The position numbers and the translations under genes are program-made. A stretch of 64,000 bases of DNA. Source: Io17-Chloro-G2 sp965226915. Its GTDB lineage: Bacteria; Chloroflexota; Dehalococcoidia; Lucifugimonadales; UBA3495. Below, piece after piece: positions 45,967 through 55,254 of this stretch (positions are counted from its first letter, which is position 1; each line of letters starts with the position of its first letter). The notes beneath the pieces are model-generated. The model had not been told where the DNA came from. It worked only from the letters and a program-made list of their open reading frames with translations, and ran no database searches. Location: contig CBDDEJ010000011.1 of assembly GCA_965226915.1 (NCBI GenBank), positions 124,001-188,000 on the forward strand, in the 5' to 3' direction.

Positions 45967-48165
45967 GTGTCACGTTCCTGCGCTGCCCTCGATACATTGA
46001 GTGAAGTGCTGGAAAATATTCTCGCCATCACGTGCCGGGAGACCAACGCCGAACGGGCCACCCTGTTTCTCAACGATTCTGAGACCGGCGAGCTCTATTC
46101 CCGGGTGACCCACGGTGGCCCTGTGCGTGAACTCCGCATCTTGAACGATTCGGGGATCGCGGGCGCGGTCTTCCAGTCGGGAGAGGCCGTAATCAGCCAT
46201 GACGTCTATGCCGACGCGCTCTTCAACCCCACGGTCGATCTTCACACCGGTTTCGTCACCAAAAGCCTGGCGTGCGCTCCTGTCCGGACCCTAGGCGGCG
46301 CCACAATCGGTGTCATCCAAGCGTTAAACAAGACCGGCGGCGAATTTACCGATGAAGATATGGCGCTCCTGGACGCAATAGCATCCCAGGCGGCCCTGGC
46401 GCTGCAATCCAACCAACAGGTCGAACGCATTCGCCGGACCCACCAACAGGAGATGGAGTTCCTGGATGTGGTTTCCGATATGATGGCCGAAATAGGCCTT
46501 GATAAGCTGCTGGCAAAGGTCATGGGCGAAGCTACTCATATGCTGAGGGCTGAACGCTCAACAGTCTTCCTCAATGACGCCAAGACCAATGAACTATTCT
46601 CCCGTTTTGCCCAGGGAGACCGGATGAGCGAGATCCGATTCCCTAGTCATCTAGGGATAGCGGGCGCCGTCTTCACCTCGGGCGAAGCCGTGAACATTCC
46701 CCACGCCTACGCAGACCTCCGTTTCAATCCAGCCTTTGACAAGGAAACCGGATTCTTCACCCGGTCCATCCTGTGCGTGCCGATCGCTAATAATAACGGG
46801 GATATCATCGGGGTGACCCAGGTGCTCAACAAGCGAGGCGGCCCGTTTACCGGGGAGGACGAGCAGCGGCTAAAGGCATTTACCGCCCAAGTCGCCATCG
46901 CCCTTGAGAACGCAAAGCTGTTCGACGACGTTCAAAACATGAAGAATTACTCCGAGGGCATGTTGGAGTCGATGTCGAACGTTGTCATCACCTTGGACGA
47001 AGACAATAAGGTTGTAACATGCAATGCGGCCGGTTTCCGGATCATGGGGACTATCCCCGCCGACATCATCGGAAAGACGGCCGAGGAATATTTTCTTGAG
47101 GACAGCTCCTGGGTAGTAGACAAGGTCCGGGACGTGCGGGAATCCCAGCAGCCTGAAGTGGTGATGGACCGGGCGATGTCGTTCAACGGCGAAAATCATT
47201 CGGTTAATGCGACGATTCTCCCGCTGGTAAGCGTTGAAAATGAGGCCCTGCTCGGCACCTTGATCATGCTGGAAGACATCTCAACCGAGAAGCGCATGAA
47301 GTCGACCATGGCGCGGTACATGGACCCCAGCCTTTCCGAGCGCCTCATGGCGGGGGGCGTCGATCTCCTTGGCGGGATCGAAACCATGGCGACTGTGCTG
47401 TTTTCCGACGTACGTGGGTTCACCACGCTTACCGAATCCCTTGGCGCCCAGGGAACCGTCGGGCTCCTAAACGAGTATTTCACTGAGATGGTCGAGTGCA
47501 TCAACGCCCAAGGCGGCATGCTCGACAAGTACATTGGCGACGCCATGATGGCCGCGTTTGGCGTGCCTGTGGAACACGACGACGACGAAGACAGGGCGGT
47601 TCGGGCCGCGATCTCCATGCTCACCCGCCTTCAAGAATGGAACGAAGAGCGCACCTCCAGGGGCCAAGACCCAGTCAACATAGGCATCGGCCTCAACACG
47701 GACTTAATCGTGTCTGGCAACATCGGTTCGCCTACCCGCATGAACTATACTTTGATAGGCGATGGCGTTAACCTGGCCGCGCGCCTTGAAAGCGCCTGCA
47801 AGCAGTATCAGGCCAAACTGCTCATCAGCGAATATACCTTCAAGAAGCTTAAGGGAACCTACCGCATCCGCGACATTGACGATGTGATAGTCGTCGGTAA
47901 GACCGAGCCTGTGCGAGTTTATGAGGTGCTCGACTACCATGACGGCAGCGCCTTCCCAAACCTGATGGAAGTCGTCGGACATTTCAAGGAGGGGCGCCAG
48001 CATTTCGGCGCGGGCTCATGGGATTTGGCCATGTCTTCTTTCCGTAAGGCGCTGGCGGCCCACCCTCAGGACAAGTTGTCCAACATTTACGTTGAACGCT
48101 GCGAAATGATGAAGGCCAACCCTCCGGATGATTGGGACGGCGTCTGGAGGCTTGATTCCAAATAG
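45967..48165 (+). CDS. GAF-GAF-PAS class III adenylate/guanylate cyclase
   Basis: 732 aa from the GTG at 45967. Two GAF domains (residues 10-155 and 175-335; each with RATLFLND / RSTVFLND and IAGAVF motifs) are followed by a PAS domain (about 340-460: MLESMSNVVITLDEDNKVV) and a CHD cyclase domain (about 475-660: VLFSDVRGFTTLTESLG, YIGDAMMAAFGVP, YTLIGDGVNLAARLE), then a helical TPR-like tail. Metal-binding Asp residues are present in FSDVRG and GDAMM. MITE-1 copy 3 lies between this frame and the ancestral ATG at 45678; the lost leader is short and low in structure, so activity from an internal start is possible. Confidence 0.88.
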   Translation: MSRSCAALDTLSEVLENILAITCRETNAERATLFLNDSETGELYSRVTHGGPVRELRILNDSGIAGAVFQSGEAVISHDVYADALFNPTVDLHTGFVTKSLACAPVRTLGGATIGVIQALNKTGGEFTDEDMALLDAIASQAALALQSNQQVERIRRTHQQEMEFLDVVSDMMAEIGLDKLLAKVMGEATHMLRAERSTVFLNDAKTNELFSRFAQGDRMSEIRFPSHLGIAGAVFTSGEAVNIPHAYADLRFNPAFDKETGFFTRSILCVPIANNNGDIIGVTQVLNKRGGPFTGEDEQRLKAFTAQVAIALENAKLFDDVQNMKNYSEGMLESMSNVVITLDEDNKVVTCNAAGFRIMGTIPADIIGKTAEEYFLEDSSWVVDKVRDVRESQQPEVVMDRAMSFNGENHSVNATILPLVSVENEALLGTLIMLEDISTEKRMKSTMARYMDPSLSERLMAGGVDLLGGIETMATVLFSDVRGFTTLTESLGAQGTVGLLNEYFTEMVECINAQGGMLDKYIGDAMMAAFGVPVEHDDDEDRAVRAAISMLTRLQEWNEERTSRGQDPVNIGIGLNTDLIVSGNIGSPTRMNYTLIGDGVNLAARLESACKQYQAKLLISEYTFKKLKGTYRIRDIDDVIVVGKTEPVRVYEVLDYHDGSAFPNLMEVVGHFKEGRQHFGAGSWDLAMSSFRKALAAHPQDKLSNIYVERCEMMKANPPDDWDGVWRLDSK

Positions 48166-48242
48166 CTCCCTCCCGCGCCTCCCCGCGCCGGGAGATCAGT
48201 GAAGCTCCCTTAGCTCATGAGAAATGTCATGCGAGGTAATTG

Positions 48243-49172
48243 ATGCGAATCTGTTCCTTCCAGCCGGGAGCGACCGAGATCGTCTACGCGCTGGGATTAC
48301 AAGACCACCTTTACGGCGTTACAGCCCAGTGCGACTTTCCGGCCGGCGCCCGGGATAAACCGGTCATCGTGCGCAGCGTTTTCGACGGGACCAACCCTTC
48401 CAGCGGTGAAATCACCGCGGTTATCTCAGAAAAAATTCGGCAAGGGCAGGGGCTCTACATCACCGATGAAGCGGCTTTGCTTGCCGCCGACCCTGATCTC
48501 CTGTTGACCCAGGCACTGTGCGACGTTTGAGCCCTCTCTGCTCGCCAGGTGGCCGAGCTTGGATTGACACTCAATAAAGACCCCGAGGTGATCTCCCTAG
48601 ACCCAGAGTTGCTTGGTGATGTCCTTGAAGACATCAGGCGCGTGGGGCGGGCAACCGGGACAGATGAAGCGGCGGAATCATTAACCAGCCAACTGCAAGC
48701 CCGCATCGATGCCGTAACTAAGAAAGCGGCTCAGGCCACGCACCGGCCTAAGGTGCTCCAACTGGAATGGGCTGACCCCCTGATGTGCGGTGGCCATTGG
48801 GTGGTGGAGATGGTGGAAAGGGCCGGCGGCGAATCCTGTTTCGGCAGCAAAGAAACAGGATCATCCCGTCTTGAATGGAAGCAGATAATAGCGAGTGAAC
48901 CCGAGATCGTAATGCTGATGCCCTGTGGCTACAACCTGAAGCGGGCCGTTGAAGACTTGCCGCTGCTGACGAAACTGGAGGGCTGGGATTCCCTGCCGGC
49001 GGTGCGAAACGACAACGTTTTCATTATTGACGCCGATGCCTACACCAGCCGGCTGGGGCCACGGCTGGTGACCGGTCTAGAAATAATGGCCGAGATCATC
49101 CACCCCGAATTGTTCTCGGGATTGACACCCAATGGCGGCGCTGTAAGGCTCAGCAGCCTGCCCAAGACATGA
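48243..49172 (+). CDS. Cobalamin-binding/BtuF-like protein with an in-frame TGA (CDVU)
   Basis: 309 codons from an ATG with GAGG upstream. The N-terminal RICSFQPGATEIVYALGLQDHLYGVTAQCDFP is the periplasmic-binding fold start of the cobalamin-binding family. At codon 96 (48528-48530) a TGA replaces the second Cys of the family's LCDVCA motif, giving LCDV-TGA-ALSARQVAELGLTLN; the frame then continues through KDPEVISLDPELLGDVLEDIRRVG to the end without another stop. No signal peptide is visible. Family knowledge is from memory. The TGA is followed by a hairpin at 48540-48558. If Sec is not inserted, translation ends after 95 residues. Confidence 0.72.
48540..48558 (+). promoter_or_regulatory. 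Candidate bacterial SECIS hairpin
   Basis: Stem GCTCG (48540-48544) / CGAGC (48554-48558), extended by CC/GG with one bulged C, around the loop AGGT (48547-48550). The loop begins 16 nt after the TGA at 48528-48530 and has G in its second position, at the lower limit of the published distance range. Confidence 0.45.
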
Positions 49173-49259
49173 GAGCCTGCGCACTGTGAACGCCTCAGCA
49201 ACCCAAGCTGAGACGTTCGGCCACCCTCCGGTTGCAGACCCGGCCTCCGATCGAAATTC

Positions 49260-50009
49260 CTAGGCTTTTATGGGCTGATGGGCCTTGAGGAAGCGGCGTG
49301 CGTGCTCCACGGCCTCGTCAATATGCGGCTGCGTGGCCTTCCAAGGATAGATCGTCACCTCGGAGTTGGGGGCGAGGCTAGCAACCTCCATGGCGGTTTC
49401 GTACGGGTGCGCGGGTACGTTGTCGGGTGCGATCAGGAGTGGCGTCTGGATGGAACGCACGAAATCGCGTGATACCGTGAAAACAAAGTCGGCGCGGTCG
49501 GTGTACATGCTGGTGAGGAAGTCATGGACCATATCCATGGTGACTTCAGGCCGCTTCTCGCAAAGCGGCGGCCCCCAGGCCGTAATATTGTTCTGATAGA
49601 AAATATCCGGGTTTTCGGGCCTGAATCCACTGGGTTGCATCAATGCGGCCGCGACAACGCGCTCGGGGGCCAGCCTTAAAAGGTTGTGGATCATCGGTCC
49701 GCCGATGCATAAGCCCATGACCATGAACTCCCGGATGCCGAGATGATCCATCAGCCCAAGATGGTCGTCAGACTAAGCGTCCCAAGGGCGGTCGATCTCC
49801 AGCGGGCCGCTGGACTGGCCACGACTAGCGTTGCGAAGGTCGGCGCCGATACAGCGAAAGTCGTCTTTGTACCTCTCCATAGGGTTGAAGGGCGACGCCA
49901 AGGATGCCAGGGTGGAATTGAGCCCGCCACCCGGGATGATCAGTAGCGGGAACCCCGAACCGGCCTCTTCGTAGTGGATACTGACGGGGCCTCTTTCGTA
50001 GAACGGCAT
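49260..50009 (-). pseudogene. Alpha/beta hydrolase with one in-frame TAG
   Basis: The minus-strand frame is continuous except for one TAG at about 49773-49775. First part: MPFYERGPVSIHYEEAGSGFPLLIIPGGGLNS to EIDRPWDA. After the TAG it continues SDDHLGLMDHLGIREFMVMGLCIGGPMIHNLL, with a nucleophile elbow (GLCIGG, Cys in the nucleophile position) and a late His region. Families with this motif normally have Tyr at the TAG position (DAYxDDH), so a Tyr-to-stop nonsense change is the simplest reading. Confidence 0.75.
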
Positions 50010-50163
50010 AGCGATTGTCCTCCTTAACCAAGTAACAAGACGAACTTTGACATCTCATGAGGAGTTAGACCGAAATTGTCTACACAGCACATGCCGAGCG
50101 CGAGTCATGCGATATAGTGTTCGCCTTCATCTTGGTCGAGACTATCTAAGATTATTAGATTGG

Positions 50164-50823
50164 TCAACCCGAGGGGTGCGTTGTAATGCGGTTCAGGTTT
50201 TGTCGAGGAACTAGCCTAGAAATATGGATGTTGAAAAGCATGGTGCGCGACGCGTTGGAAACATCCGTCGCATGTACCCTGCCGCCGGTCAACCGGTAAA
50301 GAAGCCAGGAATCTATTGTGCCGGCGCACAAATCACCGGCTTCCGCACGGCGCTGTCCGTCGGCCATGTTATCCAATAACCAGCGAATCTTTGTGGCGGA
50401 GAAGTAGGCGTCGATCACCAACCCGGTCCGCTCCCGGACAAGCGGCTCCAGTCCTTGATCCCTTAGTTCCTCGCACAACCGGGCCGTGCGGCGGCATTGC
50501 CAAACAATGGCAGGCCCCACCGGCTGGCCGGTGCTTCGATCCCAGACAACCGTGGTTTCTCTCTGGTTGGTGATGCCTAGAGCGGCCAATTGTTGGGGCT
50601 CGATACCAGCCGAAGCCAGGGCCTCCAATGATACAGCCAAGGTTGTTTGGAAGATCTCTTCCGGGTCTTGGCTCACCCAACCAGGCTCTAGATATTGCTG
50701 CGCGATCTCACGCTCAACCGAGGAAACCACGTGGCCGTCGCGGCCAATGATAAAAGCGGCCGACCCGGTGGTGCTTTGATCGACCGCCATGACGTATTTC
50801 TGTTGGTTTTTTTGCTGAACCAT
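50164..50823 (-). pseudogene. 5' fragment of glycerol kinase (FGGY)
   Basis: KYVMAVDQSTTGSAAFIIGRDG, TNQRETTVVWDRSTGQP, IVWQCRRTARLCEEL, LVIDAYFSATKIRWLLDN and SNASRTMLFNIH are glycerol kinase N-terminal-domain motifs. The homology ends after TMLFNIH at a CTAGGCTAG sequence, and the last 20 codons are unrelated. The C-terminal domain is missing. The downstream stretch shares short similarity (CCTGAACCGCATTAC) with the MITE-1 interior, possibly a scar of an insertion. Confidence 0.8.
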
Positions 50824-51646
50824 ATCTTTCGCCAGGACCGGGGCGCCACCCGAACCATCCTGAGCGGAATGCCCGGCCAGTGGCAGCCTCGCCTAACAAG
50901 GCATCGGCCAGCGCAGAATAACCCATAGAGTCTAGGAACTTACGCCGGCCCGTCGAAACGACGGTCTCATTCTTAGCAATCGGAAATCGATTTGAGCGAT
51001 TGGCTGGTATCCTATGGATTTGCGGGAAACGTGATTCTGACTTCGGATCCGCCGTTGTGAAGCGTTTCTATGGCGCCTTTGAGTTGGCTTGTAAGGGCTT
51101 TGACTATATTTAATCCCAGGGACGAGGAGCGGTGAATATCCATGTCTCGGGGGAACCCTACGCCGTCGTCTCGGAACACCGCTACTTCTGGTAATGATTT
51201 CGTTGATTTTCGAGACGTTGCCCCGCCCCGCCAGTACACCCAACAGTTCCCCGTCTGGCGACCGGATAGGGGCTGAGAAGGTAATCGCAGGGCCCCGGGA
51301 TTTGTTCGAGTAATAAAGGTTTTGTACGTACGGCCCTTGTTTGCCGTTGAGAAAATATGGCCTGGATTCCTTGAATCTGCCTTCTTCTGTGGTATCGGTG
51401 GAAGCTACCACCATACCGGACTCGCTGTCCAACACCATCGTCGATAAGAAATGTTGCCCGCGCATGTATTCAAGGTCGCGTATCAATTGACCCTTGGGGA
51501 ATAGGACCACTGGGGTAAACGAGCCGTCAATTATGTGCACGGAAAGGCCGGATTCGCCCAACGTCCTAGCGGCCTCTGAATTTCTCTAAGCCTTTCTTCT
51601 CTCCATATTTCTAAGGTTGCCGTCTTCTCGATGGCTATCGACGCTA

Positions 51647-51819
51647 GAAACTCGGACGGAAACCCCGATTCTCCCCAAGTCGTCGTTTTCTTAGAGACGA
51701 TTGTCGATTTAACAGTGGGTTTTTGAACCGTATTAAAGACACTATCATGCCACATAAGACTATAATACGTCTGTCTGGCGTAGCGCGAAACCCGGCCAAT
51801 GGCTTTCCGGCCAGACCTC
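51647..51819 (+). mobile_element. MITE-1 copy 4 (173 bp)
   Basis: CTAG boundaries at 51644-51647 and 51819-51822; immediately followed by MITE-2 sharing the TA. Nearly identical to copies 3 and 5. Confidence 0.88.
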
Positions 51820-51821
51820 TA

Positions 51822-51968
51822 GTACTACAACGACGCGTTATGAGAAAACACGCTCAGGTCTTCTTCTTCAGCTACGGACCGTTCATCATGGGAGACTCGC
51901 ACTCGTTCGTTGCCAGCTTCAAAATCCGCCCACGAGTTACCTTGTAGGATAACGCGTCGTTGTAGTAC
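51822..51968. mobile_element. MITE-2 copy 1 (147 bp)
   Basis: Near-perfect terminal inverted repeats that, with the TA, read TAGTACTACAACGACGCGTT and on to AT. TA flanks both ends. It contains no transposase. It lies directly beside MITE-1 copy 4, and the same pair recurs at 60150-60471. Confidence 0.88.
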
Positions 51969-52146
51969 TAGGTCCGCGGCTGCAGAATCTCGCAATGCAT
52001 CGCGGCCATGGGCAAATGAAAACGCGCCTAAACTGGCAACGATAATCCCAGCAAACTGAGGTGGTACCCAAAAACTAGACAGGTGGCTAAGAGAGAGTCC
52101 AGCTCCTAAAATACCGGCAGCGGTTGCTGTTGGGGAGGAGAAGGAC

Positions 52147-52446
52147 ATGAGGCAGACGAGGAAGAAACACAGCCCAGCGTTCAAGGCCAAGGTGGCCCTG
52201 GCCGCTCTTCAAGGGGAAGAGACCATCGCCCAGTTGGCCAGCCGATTTGAGGTCCATCCCAGCCAGATTCACGCTTGGAAAAGGGCCCTGTTAGAAAGGG
52301 CCCTGTTAGAAGGAGCTCCGGAGCTATTTGCCGACAACCATAAATCCCAGGAAAAGGCCAAAGAAGCTCAAATTGACCAACTCTACCGGCACATCGGCCA
52401 GCTGAAGGTGGAACGCGATTTTTTGTCGGAAAGGTCCGGTCTATGA
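52147..52446 (+). CDS. IS3 orfA (helix-turn-helix transposase subunit)
   Basis: 99 aa. RKKHSPAFKAKVALAALQGEETIAQLASRFEVHPSQIHAWKRALLE is the IS3 OrfA helix-turn-helix (leucine zipper follows). An in-frame 15-bp tandem duplication (ALLERALLEGA) is present near residue 45-55. Overlaps orfB by 4 nt (ATGA), so coupled translation is more likely than frameshifting. Confidence 0.92.
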   Translation: MRQTRKKHSPAFKAKVALAALQGEETIAQLASRFEVHPSQIHAWKRALLERALLEGAPELFADNHKSQEKAKEAQIDQLYRHIGQLKVERDFLSERSGL

Positions 52447-53378
52447 ATCGCAGCCTGCGGCAGGCCATGATCGACCGAGGCCATAAGCAACTGTCCCTGG
52501 TCCGTCAGTGTACACTGCTGAACATCAGCCGAGCCTCAGTGTACTACCGGCCAGTCTCGACCAGAGCAGAAGACCTGGAGTTGATGGCTCGGATGGACCG
52601 TCAGTATTTGAAGACGCCCTTCTACGGTTCCAGGAGGATGAAGGCCTGGCTGCTGGCAGAGGGCTACCTAGTGAGCCGAAGCAAGGTTCGAAGGCTGATG
52701 CGGTTGATGGGCCTGGAAGCCATCTATCGGCGTCCCAACACTAGCAAGCCAGCTCCGGGACATCGGGTCTATCCCTACCTGCTGAAGGGAGTGGATGTTA
52801 ATCGGGTCGACCAGGTCTGGGCGGCGGACATTACCTACATTCCCATGGCTCAGGGCTTCCTGTACCTGGTGGCCATCATGGACTGGCACAGCCGGCATGT
52901 GCTGGCCTGGAAGCTCTCCAACACCATGGACACGGACTTCTGTGTGACGGCGTTGGAGGCAGCATTGGGCAAGGGACGGCCGGAGGTCTTTAACACGGAC
53001 CAGGGGGCACAGTTCACCAGTGATGCCTTTACCCAGACGTTGCAGGAGCGGGGCATTCGGGTCAGCATGGATGGTAAAGGTAGGTACCTGGACAACATCT
53101 TTGTGGAGCGGTTGTGGCGGAGCATCAAGTATGAGGAGGTGTATCTGAAGGCATACCAGACTGTCGCAGAAGCCCGAGTTGGGATCAACGCTTACCTGGA
53201 GTTCTACAACCGGCGGAGACCTCACCAGTCTTTGGGCTATCGAACCCCAGCACAGGTGTACCAAAAGGGCCAGGCAGAAAAGAGGGTAGCAGCTCAAGAA
53301 CCAGGGCTGACATCGGGCTTGGTGAAACCTAGCGTAGGGGCGGGAGACTCTCTTAATTTAGCCCTCAGGCTGTCTTAA
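52443..53378 (+). CDS. IS3 orfB (DDE integrase-like transposase)
   Basis: 311 aa. DDE triad: Asp in WAADITYIPM, Asp in FNTDQGAQFTSDAF and Glu in DNIFVERLWRSIKYEEVY. RGHKQLSLVRQCTLLNISRASVYY is the HTH-like N-terminus, and YNRRRPHQSLGYRTPAQVY the C-terminal signature. No disruption is seen, so the element may be active. Confidence 0.95.
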   Translation: MNRSLRQAMIDRGHKQLSLVRQCTLLNISRASVYYRPVSTRAEDLELMARMDRQYLKTPFYGSRRMKAWLLAEGYLVSRSKVRRLMRLMGLEAIYRRPNTSKPAPGHRVYPYLLKGVDVNRVDQVWAADITYIPMAQGFLYLVAIMDWHSRHVLAWKLSNTMDTDFCVTALEAALGKGRPEVFNTDQGAQFTSDAFTQTLQERGIRVSMDGKGRYLDNIFVERLWRSIKYEEVYLKAYQTVAEARVGINAYLEFYNRRRPHQSLGYRTPAQVYQKGQAEKRVAAQEPGLTSGLVKPSVGAGDSLNLALRLS

Positions 53379-53448
53379 TCATTGGGTCCACCTTAAACAA
53401 CACGAATGCCAGAGTTCATTTAGGAGCCAACCGTGGTCGAATTACCAG

Positions 53449-54460
53449 TTAATTACCGCCTTCACCGTAAATCTTCTGAAGGAACTCAATGGTGTAGACC
53501 TCATCTAGATCGACGGACCCTTTCAGATCGCCCTCCATTTGTAACCAATCAATCATCCCCTGCCAGACACCTGCTCGCATCCAGCCGATTTGGTCTTCCC
53601 CGGTGTGTATAAGAGGAATTCCTGCCAACATCTGCTTCACCTGTAGGCCGGCGTCGAGAGTAGAATCGTAATTCAAAGCAAGGACTCCCGCCTCGTCCGG
53701 GTTCTCAATAGCCCACCGCCAGCCTTTCAAAGTGGCGCGTAAAAAACGAATAAGCAAGTCTGGATCTTTGGTGATCAAGTCGTCGGATGCGACGATCGTA
53801 TCGGCATATAAGTGAACACCATAGTCATCCGGATATATTATATTAATCTTGTGTCCCGCGGCCTGTGGGTGAGAATCTCGTTGGTGAGGTATCCCTCCGA
53901 AACATCGAGATTACTAGATGGAAAAGGCTCAAACTCGCAACAGACCACCGTGTACTGGTCGGAACTGACGGCCACCTTGGCCATCATCGTCGTAAAGATC
54001 GACCGCTGAAATGGCGATACTTGTATCCTCTTGCCGATGAAATCTTGTGGCTTGGTGATATTCGAGGCGGTCGTAGCGAAAAAAACCAACGGATTACGCC
54101 GGAAGACAACGGCGATCGCACCAACTTGCGTACCCTCGGACCGTGAAATAATCAATGAGTCGGCGCCCGCGATGGCAAACTGGGCCCTGCCATCGAGCAC
54201 GCTTTTGGTTAAGTTCACCGCGGGGCCACCTTCGATGAAGTTGACGTCTAACCCTTCGGCGGCGTAGTACCCCTCAACGTCGGCCGCGTAAAGGCCAGCG
54301 AACTGAGCTTGGTGGTCCACTTGAGTTGAACAGCCACCTGATCGAGTGGCGGCTGGGGTTCCTCTGAGGCGCATCCGGCGATCGCCAAAGAGAAAATTAC
54401 CAATGATGCGAGAACTCCGACGGTAATGATTGTTCGCTTGCCGATGCCCATCCTCGTCAT
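53449..54460 (-). pseudogene. NMT1/ThiY-like ABC substrate-binding lipoprotein, two frameshifts
   Basis: Minus strand pieces: lipoprotein signal (TVGVLASLVIFSLAIAGCASEEP, lipobox Cys) with QVAVQLKWT; then HQAQFAGLYAADVEGYYAAEGLDVNFIEGGPAVNL in a second frame; and HKINIIYPDDYGVHLYADTIVASDDLITKDPDLLIRFLRATLKGW in a third. Shifts lie near 54320 and near 53855. The reconstructed protein resembles thiamine-pyrimidine/nitrate-type binding proteins. Not functional as it stands. Confidence 0.8.
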
Positions 54461-54949
54461 TCTCCTGCTTTATTCCGGATTTCTCAGATCACCCACACTT
54501 CCCTGATCAATGGCGCGAGGTTACCCCTTCCGCGTAGGACCGGGAGATACCCGATTCCGCCGATAAACTACGCCTCAGCGGCGCCCTGTTGTTTGATTTC
54601 GGAGATAGCACAATAGTGGTCTGAAAAGAGTTTCATAGGGTGGCGTCCAGTTCTGGCGGAAAACCTCAGCAAATCTACAGCATCTCCGAGGCAAATACGT
54701 GTCGAAAACATAACAGTGTGCTAGTTGTTCATAACATTTCCATAACGAAATTCTGGACGCGGATGATGAGTAACCTAAAAATGGTCCTCAAGGTGACCTT
54801 TGACGATGAGGAAAGGAGTCACGGCGACTCAACTGGCGGTCCATTGATCGCCTGTAGCGGGTCTGCAGTGAAGGGCTTAAATAATGCAGGGTGGCGTTGG
54901 AAGGAACTTCGAGTGCAGTTCCTTAAACGTACTCGCAGTCACAATCGTC
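54461..54949. other. Gap without recognisable genes
   Basis: About 490 nt. The plus-strand frame 54640-55065 has no recognisable domain and overlaps the nitroreductase fragment; no RNA gene or strong hairpin was seen. Confidence 0.5.
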
Positions 54950-55201
54950 TCATAGTATCTCAAACCCTTCCGCCCCAAGGGAGATTCTCGGGCAGGCATA
55001 AGAGATTCGGTGATCACCGAGGACAGCACAGATCCGCCAGTTTTGACTTGGTTTCGGGTCTCTGAAGACCATCCAGCGCCGGTTGGAGAGGCCGCCTCCC
55101 GTCGGCGCCTGCTCCGCCAACTCAATGCACCCAATCAGCAGGTCATCCGCCACGGCCGATTGGGAACTGTTCTTTGCTGGCGCTATTGTTTTTAGTTGCA
55201 T
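54950..55201 (-). pseudogene. Duplicated fragment of the nitroreductase gene 5' end
   Basis: The minus-strand frame reads DDLLIGCIELAEQAPTGGGLSNRRWMVFRDP, nearly the same as DDLIMRCIELAEQAPTGGGLSSRRWMVIRDP at the start of the gene at 55255-56406. At DNA level 55025-55155 resembles 56190-56325 over about 130 bp. After RDP the fragment is frameshifted and ends. It is a degenerate partial tandem duplicate. Confidence 0.85.
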
Positions 55202-55254
55202 CCGACAAAAATGCTGCTGAGAGAATCGAACAATGCGGATTAATTCTCACGAGA

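Larger units (their letters stand above)
51012..52056 (-). pseudogene. Sensor histidine kinase broken by MITEs, deletion and IS3
   Basis: Minus strand. Pieces in order: a membrane/cache N-terminus (VASLGAFSFAHGRDALRDSAAADL) next to the IS3 insertion; ASIAIEKTATLEIWREERLREIQ, joined to it in frame when the two MITEs (51647-51968) are removed; a cache domain (VHIIDGSFTPVVLF... GPYVQNLYYSNKSRGPAITFSAP) after a small shift; then a fused HATPase fragment (FRDDGVGFPRDMDIHRSSSLGLNIVKALTSQL... RITFPANP) that lacks the whole HisKA region. IS3 at 52057-53395 interrupts the 5' end. Confidence 0.8.
52057..53395 (+). mobile_element. IS3-family insertion sequence (1339 bp)
   Basis: Bounded by inverted repeats TGAGGTGG...CCACCTTA (with further matches inward, such as AAGAGAGAGTC / AAGAGAGTCTC) and by a 3-bp target duplication AAC on each side. 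It carries two overlapping frames, orfA and orfB. It is inserted in the 5' end of the sensor kinase pseudogene. Confidence 0.88.

Noticed and set aside
39667..49172. Genome-wide reassignment of TGA to Cys or Trp
   Set aside because: Many intact genes here end in TGA at the expected place (for example alaS, cbiC, the coiled-coil gene). Recoding is limited to three sites followed by hairpins.
49773..49775. Pyrrolysine insertion at the hydrolase TAG
   Set aside because: The column is Tyr in the family and no pylT/pylS signal was noticed; a nonsense change is simpler.
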